Source: Paracoccaceae bacterium (GTDB taxonomy: Bacteria; Pseudomonadota; Alphaproteobacteria; Rhodobacterales; Rhodobacteraceae). Taken from it: a stretch of DNA of 37,024 nt. Made by a program: the position numbers and the translations under genes. This document shows, in pieces, positions 16,249 to 24,679 of this stretch. Numbering within the stretch: the stretch's first letter is position 1; the number at the start of each line of letters is the position of its first letter. The stretch lies in the NCBI GenBank assembly GCA_019090795.1, contig JAHRVG010000080.1, positions 1 to 37,024 on the forward strand, given 5' to 3'. Under the pieces are notes generated by a model. That model had not been told where the DNA came from. It saw nothing but the letters and a program-made list of their open reading frames with translations, and did not search any database.

Positions 16249-16930
16249 ATTGTTAGGGCTACTCAAGCCGCGTTCGGTTGTCGTGTCCGGCTCGGTTCTG
16301 GTGCTATTGCTGTTGCTGGTCACGGCTGTTGTGCTGTTCACAACACTGCCCGATGCCAATGTGTTCAACGATCGTGTGGAACGCATATTTATCGAAAACG
16401 ATGCGCTAACCACGGGCGAGCAGATCAAACTGCTAGAAATTTTAGCCCAGTCCGGCACTTCCTTTGCGGATGTACTGCAAGGGTACCGCTACATTATCTT
16501 TGTGCTGCTGGTGCTGGCCTCCGCCCTGCTGCTCTCTGCGCTCTATTTCCTGAATGCCAACTACGGTCTGTCACGGCGCATGGTAGAGATCGAGGCGCAC
16601 GGCATCCACATAACCAGCCTAATCGTCAGCCGCGACGAGCGCCTCGTGCACATTAACAACATGGAATTCTCCCTGACCGAGAGCATTTGCGAAACCCTGT
16701 CTGTGCTCTGCGAAGCCCGTCTTGATGACGAAGTTATTTCCGGATCTGATCTGGAAGCAATGATAACAGGCAAACGCGCGATAGATTGTGACGAAGCCGC
16801 GGGCGCCACCCGCATAAAACGCTTGCGCGATCAGCTGGGAAACCAGTTAATTTCGCAATTGCTGGTAAAGAACATCAGCCGCAAGGGCTATATGCTGGCA
16901 ATTGATGCGGATGTTATTCGAATGCTGTGA
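16220..16930 (+). CDS. Two-TM membrane protein with a C-terminal OmpR-type winged-helix-like domain
   Basis: 236 residues from ATG 16220. TM1 spans about 19-41 and TM2 about 91-112, with a ~48-residue acidic loop between them. Positive residues before TM1 and after TM2 place both ends in the cytoplasm and the loop in the periplasm. Residues 147-229 follow the Trans_reg_C pattern: MEFSLTESICETLSVLCEA, EVISGSDLEAMI, TRIKRLRDQLG (recognition-helix position) and SRKGYMLAID (wing hairpin). This would be a one-component membrane regulator like an inverted ToxR/CadC. The DNA-binding call is my reading of a pattern, not a search result. It overlaps the small secreted protein gene by 29 bases, so that protein could be its signal or modulator (speculative). 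Confidence 0.7.
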   Translation: MQDNTSSGIKLLGLLKPRSVVVSGSVLVLLLLLVTAVVLFTTLPDANVFNDRVERIFIENDALTTGEQIKLLEILAQSGTSFADVLQGYRYIIFVLLVLASALLLSALYFLNANYGLSRRMVEIEAHGIHITSLIVSRDERLVHINNMEFSLTESICETLSVLCEARLDDEVISGSDLEAMITGKRAIDCDEAAGATRIKRLRDQLGNQLISQLLVKNISRKGYMLAIDADVIRML

Positions 16931-16933
16931 GGG

Positions 16934-17890
16934 TCACCCCCGCCCATGCGGTTCCAGCCAATCAATCACCGGATTAACCGGAATGATCCGATTCGGGTTA
17001 ATCGTGTCGTGACTGTAGTGATAATGCCGCACGATATGCCCGAAATCCACCGTCTGCGCCACGCCGGGCCATTGATACAGCTCACGCGTATAGGCCCATA
17101 GGTTGGGCATATCCACCAGCCGGTTGCGGTTGGTTTTGAAATGCAAGTGATAGACCGGGTCAAACCGAAACAGGGTAGTGACAAGACGCCAATCAGCCTC
17201 GGTAATCTGGTCACCCATAAGGTAGCGCTTCATGGAAAGAAGCGCTTCCAGCCAATCCATCGTTTCAAACAGCGCCGCAACCGCGTCATCATAGGCAGCC
17301 TGTGTCGTCGCAAAACCACACCGGTAAACGCCATTGTTGAAAGTGGAATAGATCCGGCTGTTCACCATCTCTATATTGCCCCGCATATGATCAGGCCAGA
17401 AATCCAGTGTATTGCCGGTAATTCCGTCAAAGGCCGAATTGAACATCCTGATGATTTCAGATGATTCGTTGGACACAATCGTACCCGTCTGCTTGTCCCA
17501 CAGAATTGGCACCGTAACCCGCGTGGTCACATCCGGTTGCGCCCGCTGATAGATTTCGCGCACAAACAGACTGCCATACAGGCTATCCCCCTGCGCCGCG
17601 CCGCCATCCGTTTCAAATGTCCAACCTTCGCCCAACATATCGGGATGCACCACATCAACGCTGATATGATCCGCCAGCCCCTTTAACTGACGAAAGATCA
17701 GCGTCCGGTGCGCCCAAGGGCAGGCCAGCGACACATACAGGTGATAGCGCCCCGATTCCGCCTTGAAACCACCTTTGCCATCCACGGTAATCCAATTGCG
17801 AAATTTGGCCTCCGACCGCTCAAAGCTGCCAGCGGAATTTTTGGTATCATACCACTGGTCGCTCCATATCCCATCAACAAGCAGGCCCAT
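16934..17890 (-). CDS. Glutathionyl-hydroquinone reductase (Xi-class glutathione transferase, YqjG/Ecm4 type)
   Basis: 318 residues from ATG 17890, chosen because AGGAG lies 6 bases upstream; the frame runs to 17914. The thioredoxin-fold part carries the catalytic cysteine Cys57 in LACPWAHR, the Xi-class signature (C-P-W-A). ILWDKQTGTIVSNESSEIIR is the glutathione-binding segment, and the all-helical C-terminal domain ends with YHYSHDTINPNRIIP. The enzyme reduces glutathionyl-hydroquinones to hydroquinones in the cytoplasm. Only 3 bases separate its stop from that of the convergent membrane regulator. Confidence 0.93.
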   Translation of the reverse strand: MGLLVDGIWSDQWYDTKNSAGSFERSEAKFRNWITVDGKGGFKAESGRYHLYVSLACPWAHRTLIFRQLKGLADHISVDVVHPDMLGEGWTFETDGGAAQGDSLYGSLFVREIYQRAQPDVTTRVTVPILWDKQTGTIVSNESSEIIRMFNSAFDGITGNTLDFWPDHMRGNIEMVNSRIYSTFNNGVYRCGFATTQAAYDDAVAALFETMDWLEALLSMKRYLMGDQITEADWRLVTTLFRFDPVYHLHFKTNRNRLVDMPNLWAYTRELYQWPGVAQTVDFGHIVRHYHYSHDTINPNRIIPVNPVIDWLEPHGRG

Positions 17891-18018
17891 CACATTCTCC
17901 TTTGCATTTGACACCTAATGATAGCGCGGCAAGCTCCAATGCAAGGAAAAATCCCGCCCATATTACCACACGTAGCGGATTGCACTCCCAGTTTTCCCGG
18001 TTTATAGGTGAAAGCGAC

Positions 18019-18034
18019 GATGCCCTTCGGGGCC
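18019..18034 (+). other. UUCG-tetraloop hairpin upstream of the cobalamin operon
   Basis: GCCC-TTCG-GGGC at 18022-18033 is a perfect stem with a stable tetraloop, about 110 bases before the first gene of the operon. I looked here for a cobalamin riboswitch (B12 box) and did not find its conserved core, so this may simply be a local hairpin in the leader or a terminator for read-through. Confidence 0.35.
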
Positions 18035-18139
18035 GGAGAGGTGTTTTGTTGATGTGTCGACCCAATTAGGGGGCCAAATGCAGAATCGTCAAACCAAAGC
18101 GGCTGCCTTTCCGCCATTAAAACCGAGAAAGGAAACGCG

Positions 18140-18355
18140 ATGAAATTTACCCTGACATTTGTTGCCCTGTTGGCTACTGCATCAACTGCAAATGCGCATA
18201 TCGGCCATTTGGGCGAGCTTGCCGGTCACGGCCACTGGTTGGCGGCTGGTGCATTGGGCGCTGCAATCGCCCTTGCAGGCTGGGCCGCGCTGAGCGGCAA
18301 AAAAGATGATAGTGAAGTCGAGTCTGAAGAAGAGCTCGAAGCGCGGGAAGCCTGA
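18140..18355 (+). CDS. Small membrane protein heading the cobalamin operon (DUF6732-type)
   Basis: 71 residues. A signal peptide (MKFTLTFVALLATASTANA|H) is followed by a His-rich stretch HIGHLGELAGHGHW, one TM segment (LAAGALGAAIALAGWAAL) and an acidic tail (DDSEVESEEELEAREA). GAAAGGAAA precedes the ATG. The layout agrees with the family I know as DUF6732, which sits beside cobalamin genes in Rhodobacterales. The histidines just outside the membrane suggest metal handling, for example cobalt, but that is inference. It is 4 bases upstream of cbiX. Confidence 0.75.
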   Translation: MKFTLTFVALLATASTANAHIGHLGELAGHGHWLAAGALGAAIALAGWAALSGKKDDSEVESEEELEAREA

Positions 18356-18359
18356 AGTC

Positions 18360-19460
18360 ATGGTTGACAAAATCGGAGTGATGATCTGCGGACATGGTTC
18401 CCGCAGCCAAGCAGCTGTTGACGAATTTGCAGTGCTGGCCGAGAAACTACCCGCCTATTTGCCCAACAACTGGGCAGTTGATTACGGCTATTTGGAGTTT
18501 GCAAATCCGGTGATCCGCGTTGGGTTGGACAATCTGCGCGCCCAAGGCTGCAACCGTATTCTGGCTGTTCCCGGCATGTTGTTCGCGGCAATGCACGCCA
18601 AGAATGATATCCCGACGGTGTTAAACACCTACGCCGAAAAACATGGCGTTAATCTGACTTACGGACGCGAGCTGGGCGTTGATCCCAAAATGATCGCTGC
18701 CGCTGGTGCGCGGGTGCAAGAGGCTGTGGAGAATGCGAATTCTGAACATGGCGAAATGGAGCTGTCAGACACGGCACTTGTGGTTATCGGCCGCGGCGCC
18801 TCTGATCCTGATGCAAATGCAAACGTCTCTAAAATCGCACGGATGTTGTGGGAAGGCATGGGCTTTGGCTGGTGCGAGGTTGGCTACTCCGGCGTAACCT
18901 TTCCACTGGTGGAACCGACCCTCGATCACGTGGCCAAGCTGGGCTATAAACGGGTGATCGTATTCCCGTATTTCCTGTTTACAGGTATCCTGATTGACCG
19001 CATTTACGGCTTTACCGACAAATGTGCGGAGAAATATTCCGACATCCAGTTTATCAAAGCCGGTTACTTGAATGACCACCCGCAAGTGCTGGAAACATTC
19101 GCAGAACGGATCACAGAACAGATCGGTGAAATCATCCCACCCACTTGTGGTACTTGCAAATACCGCACACAGGTGTTGGGCTTTGAGGCTGAAGTCGGCG
19201 CGGTACAAGAAAGCCACCACCACCACGTCGAAGGACAAGGTGCCGCCGCGCCCGGTGCCACAGTAGAAACCTGCGAATTATGCGATACATTCTGCACAGG
19301 TGAATGCCGTCTCGATATGGATCATCACCATCATCACGAGCATGACCATTCACACGATCATGGGCATGAGCACCACCACGATCATTCGCATGATCACGCC
19401 CACCCCGAATATCCTCATGCCAAACACCCCCACGGCCCCGAAAGCGCGAGGCGCAAGTGA
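18360..19460 (+). CDS. cbiX: Sirohydrochlorin cobaltochelatase CbiX, long form with Cys and His-rich tail
   Basis: 366 residues from ATG 18360; a frame-open start at 18306 would overlap the previous gene. Two chelatase halves are visible: VMICGHGSRSQAAVDEF at the N-terminus with the metal-binding His12, and VIVFPYFLFTGILIDRI in the second half. CbiX inserts Co2+ into sirohydrochlorin, the early-cobalt (anaerobic-type) entry to corrin synthesis. After residue ~260 the tail carries CGTC, then CELCDTFCTGEC (C-x2-C-x3-C-x3-C), possibly an Fe-S or metal site. Residues 322-358 follow with 20 histidines in 37 positions. The tail is a likely cobalt store. The stop overlaps the cobH GTG start (GTGA). 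Confidence 0.93.
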   Translation: MVDKIGVMICGHGSRSQAAVDEFAVLAEKLPAYLPNNWAVDYGYLEFANPVIRVGLDNLRAQGCNRILAVPGMLFAAMHAKNDIPTVLNTYAEKHGVNLTYGRELGVDPKMIAAAGARVQEAVENANSEHGEMELSDTALVVIGRGASDPDANANVSKIARMLWEGMGFGWCEVGYSGVTFPLVEPTLDHVAKLGYKRVIVFPYFLFTGILIDRIYGFTDKCAEKYSDIQFIKAGYLNDHPQVLETFAERITEQIGEIIPPTCGTCKYRTQVLGFEAEVGAVQESHHHHVEGQGAAAPGATVETCELCDTFCTGECRLDMDHHHHHEHDHSHDHGHEHHHDHSHDHAHPEYPHAKHPHGPESARRK

Positions 19461-20164
19461 GCGACCGCAAGGGAACTCCAAACGGTGCGGGCCTCCCCCA
19501 AGGGGAAGGCACCTTGCCGTATGGTGCGCTCAGGTATGAGCGCGCGCCTGCTGCAATCTATGCGCAAAGCTTTGAAACCGTACGTCATGAAGCACGGTTA
19601 GAACGCTTTGATACGGAAATGCAGCGGCTGGTGATCCGGTTAATCCATTCGTGTGGAATGGTTGATGTTGCGGATCGGTTGGCGTTTTCTAAAGGCGCCT
19701 ATCTAGCTGGCCATGAGGCATTGCAAAACGGCGCGCCAATCCTGTGTGACTGCGAAATGGTTGGTGCCGGAATTATCCGGCGCTATCTACCTGCGGATAA
19801 CGAGGTAATTGTTACCCTGAATAACAACGGTGTTCCTGCGCTGGCGCAAACAATTGGCAACACCCGCACCGCTGCCGCTGTGGAACTATGGCGCGAACAC
19901 ATTGATGGTGCAGTTGTCGCCATCGGCAATGCACCAACAGCCTTGTTTCATATGCTAGAACTGCTGGATCAAGGCTGGCCAAAACCCGCCTGCATTTTGG
20001 GCTTTCCAGTAGGGTTCATCGGTGCCGCCGAAAGCAAAGCAGAACTGGCAGCGCGCCCGCGCGGCTGCGAGTTTGTCGCCCTGCGCGGGCGGCGGGGTGG
20101 CTCTGCCATGGCTTCTGCTGCGGTGAACGCACTGGCTGCTGGCCTGCCCGAGGACAAAACATGA
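19457..20164 (+). CDS. cobH: Precorrin-8X methylmutase
   Basis: 235 residues starting with GTG at 19457 inside the cbiX stop. The enzyme moves a methyl group from C11 to C12 to give hydrogenobyrinic acid (CobH) or its cobalt form (CbiC). The catalytic histidine is in VIRLIHSCGMVDVADRL. GAPILCDCEMVGAGI, IGNAPTALFHMLELL and VGFIGAAESKAEL are family signatures. About 20 residues of Gly-rich N-terminal extension precede the core. It is part of an unbroken series of overlapping genes, so translational coupling is expected. Confidence 0.95.
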   Translation: MSDRKGTPNGAGLPQGEGTLPYGALRYERAPAAIYAQSFETVRHEARLERFDTEMQRLVIRLIHSCGMVDVADRLAFSKGAYLAGHEALQNGAPILCDCEMVGAGIIRRYLPADNEVIVTLNNNGVPALAQTIGNTRTAAAVELWREHIDGAVVAIGNAPTALFHMLELLDQGWPKPACILGFPVGFIGAAESKAELAARPRGCEFVALRGRRGGSAMASAAVNALAAGLPEDKT

Positions 20165-21360
20165 GCGCCTGGCTCCATATTGTCGGTATCGGCGAGGACG
20201 GTATCAACGGCCTAACCCCCGCTGCACGTGCCGTGGTCGAGGCTGCCGAAGTCGTCGTTGGCGGGGGTCGCCATCACGACCTCTCGAAAAACGCAAATGC
20301 AGAGCGTCTGGCCTGGCCCTCGCCCTTCAATGCCCTGATCGACACTCTGCAACTGCATCGTGGCAAGCGGGTAGTGGTATTGGCGACGGGGGATCCGCTG
20401 TGGTATTCCGTGGGCGCCCGCATTGGCCGCTCCATCCCACCAAGCGAGATCACCTATCATCCCCAGGTTTCCGCCTTTCAACTGGCCGCCGCACGAATGG
20501 GTTGGTCGATGGCTGATCTGGAAACGCTGACGGTACATGGCCGCCCGGTTGAACAAATGATCGCCTTTATTCAGCCAGACCAAAGGTTGTTGATCCTAAC
20601 CACCGGTGCGCAAACACCTGCCCAGATTGCCGCCTTTCTGAATGCACGTGGTTTTGGCCAAAGCAAGATGACTGTGTTGGCGGCGATGGGCGGCGAAAAT
20701 GAGCAGCGGTTTGAGGGGATAGCGGAAAGCTGGAACCACGAGGTACCTGCTTTTAACACCCTAGCGGTGGAATGTATCGCAGCGCCGGATGCGGCGCTGT
20801 TGCCACGGGTGCCGGGCCTTTCAGATGATCTGTTCGCCCATGACGGCACCATGACCAAGCAAGAGGTCCGCGCCGTCACCGTAGCCAAACTAATGCCGAT
20901 GCGCGGTGCATTGCTTTGGGATGTAGGGTGTGGTTGTGGTTCGGTCGCTGTTGAATGGATGCGCGCCGCCCGCTATGCCCGCGCTGTCGGCATAGAGCCA
21001 CGCGCAGATCGCCGGGTATTTGCGGCACAAAACGCCAGTGCTTTTGGGGTTCCCAAGCTGGAGTTGATAAACGGCACGGTGCCGGATGCGCTGCACGGGT
21101 TGGACGCACCGGATGCTATTTTCATCGGTGGCGGGCTATCGCGCGAAACATTCGATCATTGCTGGCAGGCACTACGCCCGTTGGGGCGGCTGGTGTGTAA
21201 TGCTGTAACATTAAACAGCGAGGCATTACTGGTATCGCTGTATCAGGAACATGGCGGCGCGCTGGTTAAACTGTCGGTGGACCGGGCAGAACCGCTTGGT
21301 GGGTTAACTGCATGGAAACCACTGCGCCCTGTGACCCAATGGAGCCTCGTTAAAAGATGA
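20161..21360 (+). CDS. cobL: Precorrin-6Y C5,15-methyltransferase (decarboxylating), CbiE-CbiT fusion
   Basis: 399 residues with both activities in one chain. The N-terminal CbiE half begins WLHIVGIGEDGINGL and holds VVVLATGDPLWYSVG, the tetrapyrrole methylase loop for C5 methylation. The C-terminal CbiT half begins TKQEVRAVTVAKL and has the Rossmann SAM loop LLWDVGCGCGSVAVEW, with AIFIGGGLSRETF further on; it handles decarboxylation and C15 methylation. The ATG overlaps the cobH stop and the stop overlaps the cobI start. Confidence 0.96.
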   Translation: MSAWLHIVGIGEDGINGLTPAARAVVEAAEVVVGGGRHHDLSKNANAERLAWPSPFNALIDTLQLHRGKRVVVLATGDPLWYSVGARIGRSIPPSEITYHPQVSAFQLAAARMGWSMADLETLTVHGRPVEQMIAFIQPDQRLLILTTGAQTPAQIAAFLNARGFGQSKMTVLAAMGGENEQRFEGIAESWNHEVPAFNTLAVECIAAPDAALLPRVPGLSDDLFAHDGTMTKQEVRAVTVAKLMPMRGALLWDVGCGCGSVAVEWMRAARYARAVGIEPRADRRVFAAQNASAFGVPKLELINGTVPDALHGLDAPDAIFIGGGLSRETFDHCWQALRPLGRLVCNAVTLNSEALLVSLYQEHGGALVKLSVDRAEPLGGLTAWKPLRPVTQWSLVKR

Positions 21361-22058
21361 CCGGAAAATTATATGGCGTGGGTCTGGGGCCGGGCGACCC
21401 TGAACTGATGACGCTAAAGGCGCATCGTCTGATCAGTACGGCAGATGTGATTGCTTACCCTGCACTTGAAACCGGCGATAGTTTCGCCCGCTCCATTGCG
21501 GCGGGAATCATTGCCGAGACGGTTGAAGAAATCGTGATCCCAGTACCCATGACGGTGGAACGCGGCCCCGCACAACAGGCGTATGACGCTGGTGCACAGG
21601 CAATAGCGGAGCGCTTAAAGGTGGGCCAAAATGTGATTGTTCTATGTGAGGGAGACCCGTTTTTCTATGGCTCGTTCATGTATCTGTTTTCGCGCCTGTC
21701 CGAGCAGTTCGAGGTCGAAGTCGTTCCCGGCGTGACCTCAATCACCGCCTGTGCGGCTGTGCTGGCTCAACCGCTAACCGCGCGCAACGAGGTGCTGACG
21801 ATTATTCCCGGTCCTATGGCAGAAACACTGATGCAGGAACGGATCGCTGCGGCAGATGCTGTGGCTATTATGAAGGTTGGTCGACATTTACCCAAAATCC
21901 GGCGTGTACTGGAACGGTTGAACCTGTCGCAAAACGCTGGCTATGTGGAACGGGCAACACTGGAAAACCAGCATGTTTCATCCCTCTCGGATGCCCCCGA
22001 AAAAGCTCCCTATTTCTCGATGATTCTGATCACTAAAGGCGAAGACCCATGGCTGTAA
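21357..22058 (+). CDS. cobI: Precorrin-2 C20-methyltransferase
   Basis: 233 residues, normal size. KLYGVGLGPGDPELMTLKAH and VIVLCEGDPFFYGSFMYLF are the two SAM-binding loops of the tetrapyrrole methylase fold, and EVVPGVTSITACAA is the third. The DPFFYGSFMYL wording and the start of the chain fit C20 methyltransferases (CobI/CbiL). Whether the true substrate contains cobalt depends on whether CbiX acts first; the sequence does not decide it. The coding ends overlap the next gene by 10 bases. Confidence 0.94.
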   Translation: MTGKLYGVGLGPGDPELMTLKAHRLISTADVIAYPALETGDSFARSIAAGIIAETVEEIVIPVPMTVERGPAQQAYDAGAQAIAERLKVGQNVIVLCEGDPFFYGSFMYLFSRLSEQFEVEVVPGVTSITACAAVLAQPLTARNEVLTIIPGPMAETLMQERIAAADAVAIMKVGRHLPKIRRVLERLNLSQNAGYVERATLENQHVSSLSDAPEKAPYFSMILITKGEDPWL

Positions 22059-23860
22059 CACCCGTTGTATTGTGCCTCTCTAAATCTGGTGAGGAAGTGG
22101 CGGCCAAGGTGGCCGCGATCCTTGGCGCACCCATTCACGGACGCGAAGGGCGCGTCACCCAAGCGGACGCTTTCTTTCCAAATGCCCTGGAACATGTGCG
22201 CGCCCTGTTTGCCGCAGGCACCCCGATTGTGGGGGTTTGTGCCGCAGGTATCTTGGTGCGCGCCGTGGCCCCATTATTGAATAACAAGCGTTCCGAGCCA
22301 CCCGTTTTGGCCTTGCCCGATGATGGTTCTACAGTAATTCCGCTGCTGGGTGGGCACCACGGTGCGAACCGTCTGGCACGTCAGATTGCCGAGGGATTGA
22401 AAACACACGCTGCGGTAACGACAGCAGGTGATGTAGCATTGGGGGTCGCTTTGGACGAGCCGCCATTGGGATATCGTCTGGCCAATCCACAAGACGCGAA
22501 ATCAGCAATGATGGCGATGCTGAACGGCGGCGGCGTTTCGGTTCAGGGTGCAAATATCTTTGACGTGGAAGAAGCGGAAGATGGCGCCGTGACGCTGGTG
22601 GTCTCCGAGGCTCCACAAGAAACGGCGGAGACCAAGCTGGTCTATCATCCGCAACAATTCGTCCTTGGGCTTGGATGTGCGCGCAGTTGTGATCCGGTGG
22701 AATTGTGGGATTTGGTGCAAGCCAACCTTGCAGTAAACAACATTGCCGAGGGTGCTATTGCTTGCGTTGCATCACTGGACCTCAAGGCCGACGAACCGGC
22801 AATTCTGGCGGTGGCAAAACGTCTGGATGTACCGTTTCGGGTATTCACTGCTGGTGAACTGGAAGCGCAGGCGGATAGGCTGGCAAACCCTTCTGACGTC
22901 GTTTTTGAAGAGGTTGGGTGCCATGGCGTTAGCGAAGGTGCAGCGCTGGCGGTGGCCAATGGTGTACTTGTTGTGGAAAAACAGAAAACCGCAAATGCCA
23001 CCTGTGCTGTGTTGCGTGCCGATCAACCAATCTTGGAAATGGCTGGCCGCCCACGTGGCAAGCTGTCAATCATCGGCATTGGCCCAGGTCAGCATTCTTG
23101 GCGCACGCCCGAGGCATCCGCCTTGGTGACAGAAGCCGAAGAGCTGGTTGGTTACGGCCTCTATATTGACTTGCTCGGCGCGATTGCTCACGGCAAGACC
23201 CGCTCCGATTTTCCGCTGGGTGGTGAAGAAGATCGCTGCCGGTACGCTTTAGAGCAAGCAGGTAAAGGTAAAAACGTAGCGCTTATTTGTTCAGGCGATG
23301 CGGGTATTTACGCCATGGGCGCACTGGTGTTCGAACTATTGGATCGCTCAGAACAAGAGCTAGGCGTTAGCCAAGCAGCGCGTCGAGTGGAAATCGTATC
23401 TACACCGGGTGTATCCGCGCTGCAAGGTGCCGCTGCGCGTGCAGGGGCGCCTCTGGGCCACGATTTTTGCGCTATTTCGCTAAGCGATCTATTGACCCCA
23501 CGTGAGGATATTTTGAAACGCTTAAAGGCGGCAGCAGAAGGGGATTTTGTGATTGCCTTTTACAACCCCGTTTCCATACGCCGCCGGACCTTGCTAGCAG
23601 AAGCCCGAGACATTCTGCTACAACACCGCCCTGCGGATACACCAGTAATGCTGGCTTCCTCCCTTGGGCGTCCAGAGGAGCACATCCGTTATCGACGACT
23701 TGATGAATTGCAGGTCGATGAGGTGGATATGTTGACGGTGGTCTTGGTCGGTTCCAGCCATTCGAAACTAGCACAACTGGGGGAAGGCCCCCGCATGTAC
23801 ACACCGCGCGGCTATGCCCGGCGGATTGATGGCGATTTGGCCGAAAAGGATACAAAATGA
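22049..23860 (+). CDS. cobJ: CbiG-CobJ fusion: cobalt-precorrin-5A hydrolase-like plus precorrin-3B C17-methyltransferase
   Basis: 603 residues. Residues 1-~330 are CbiG-like. The N-terminal part has VGVCAAGILVRAVAPLL and VIPLLGGHHGANRLARQIAE, a linker follows, and the C-terminal CbiG/CobE part has VLGLGCARSCDPVEL, with EVGCHGVSEGAALA near its end. From about 340 (KLSIIGIGPGQHSWRTPEA) to ~585 is the ring-contracting methyltransferase CobJ/CbiH: GLYIDLL, VALICSGDAGIYAMGALVFE, STPGVSALQGAAARAGAPLG and FVIAFYNPVSIRRR. CbiG opens the ring-A lactone and releases acetaldehyde in the anaerobic route, whereas aerobic organisms normally keep only the CobE part. A full CbiG fused to CobJ beside CbiX therefore suggests a mixed or early-cobalt pathway. 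Confidence 0.93.
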   Translation: MAVTPVVLCLSKSGEEVAAKVAAILGAPIHGREGRVTQADAFFPNALEHVRALFAAGTPIVGVCAAGILVRAVAPLLNNKRSEPPVLALPDDGSTVIPLLGGHHGANRLARQIAEGLKTHAAVTTAGDVALGVALDEPPLGYRLANPQDAKSAMMAMLNGGGVSVQGANIFDVEEAEDGAVTLVVSEAPQETAETKLVYHPQQFVLGLGCARSCDPVELWDLVQANLAVNNIAEGAIACVASLDLKADEPAILAVAKRLDVPFRVFTAGELEAQADRLANPSDVVFEEVGCHGVSEGAALAVANGVLVVEKQKTANATCAVLRADQPILEMAGRPRGKLSIIGIGPGQHSWRTPEASALVTEAEELVGYGLYIDLLGAIAHGKTRSDFPLGGEEDRCRYALEQAGKGKNVALICSGDAGIYAMGALVFELLDRSEQELGVSQAARRVEIVSTPGVSALQGAAARAGAPLGHDFCAISLSDLLTPREDILKRLKAAAEGDFVIAFYNPVSIRRRTLLAEARDILLQHRPADTPVMLASSLGRPEEHIRYRRLDELQVDEVDMLTVVLVGSSHSKLAQLGEGPRMYTPRGYARRIDGDLAEKDTK

Positions 23861-24648
23861 CCGTTTATTTCATTGGTGCAGGACCAGGTGACCCCGACCT
23901 GATCACAATTAAGGCCAAAGCCCGGATTGAGGCCTGCCCTGTCTGCCTGTTCGCTGGATCACTCGTGCCAGAGGCGGTCGTCGCCTGCGCCCCAAAAGAT
24001 GCCATTGTCAAAGACACGGCTGTAATGACGCTGGATGATACGCACGCAGAAATCCTCGCTGCCCACAAGCGCGGCGAAGACGTCGCACGGGTGCATTCGG
24101 GTGATCCATCACTTTACGGTGCAATCGCCGAACAGATTCGCCGTCTGCGTGCCGATGACATCCCCTTTGAAATCATCCCCGGCGTACCTGCCTATGCGGC
24201 AATGGCAGCCAGCATCGGGCAGGAATTGACCATCCCTGAAATTGCCCAATCTATCGTTCTGACCCGCATGTCCATGCAATCTACCGGAATGCCCGCAGGA
24301 GAGACGCTGGAAAATTTCGGGCGCACAGGGGCAACACTTGCGATCCATCTGGCAGTGCGCAACATGCGCGAAATTGAACGCCAGTTGATCCCCCATTACG
24401 GCGCTGACTGCCCCGTTGTGGTGGGCTATCGCGTCAGCTGGCCGGATGAATTAATCATTCGCGGCACCCTTTCGGACATTCGCAAGAAAGTGCGCAAGGA
24501 AAAGATCACCCGCACAGCTTTGATCCTTGTGGGGCCAGCATTGGCCTCAAGCCATGAGTTTGTTGATTCAGCCCTGTATGACGCCAGCAAGCCGCATGTT
24601 TTGCGCACTGTTAAGGGTGTTGATCTGGTTGAGGATCATAATACCTAA
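23857..24648 (+). CDS. cobM: Precorrin-4 C11-methyltransferase
   Basis: 263 residues. VYFIGAGPGDPDLITIKAKA is the first SAM loop, DVARVHSGDPSLYGAIAEQI the second and EIIPGVPAYAAMAASIGQEL the third. LTRMSMQSTGMPAGETL, then GATLAIHLAVRNM, are typical of CobM/CbiF. The enzyme methylates C11 of (cobalt-)precorrin-4. It overlaps the fusion gene by 4 bases and ends the operon; a strong hairpin follows. cobK/cbiJ, cobG/cobZ, cobF and cobNST are not in the window. Confidence 0.96.
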   Translation: MTVYFIGAGPGDPDLITIKAKARIEACPVCLFAGSLVPEAVVACAPKDAIVKDTAVMTLDDTHAEILAAHKRGEDVARVHSGDPSLYGAIAEQIRRLRADDIPFEIIPGVPAYAAMAASIGQELTIPEIAQSIVLTRMSMQSTGMPAGETLENFGRTGATLAIHLAVRNMREIERQLIPHYGADCPVVVGYRVSWPDELIIRGTLSDIRKKVRKEKITRTALILVGPALASSHEFVDSALYDASKPHVLRTVKGVDLVEDHNT

Positions 24649-24679
24649 AACCTTGCCGGTTTACCTTGATATTAGATAC

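Noticed and set aside
17915-18139. Possible cobalamin riboswitch ahead of the cob operon
   Set aside because: I looked for the B12-box core and could not see it; only a UUCG hairpin is present. A covariance search (Rfam RF00174) would decide.
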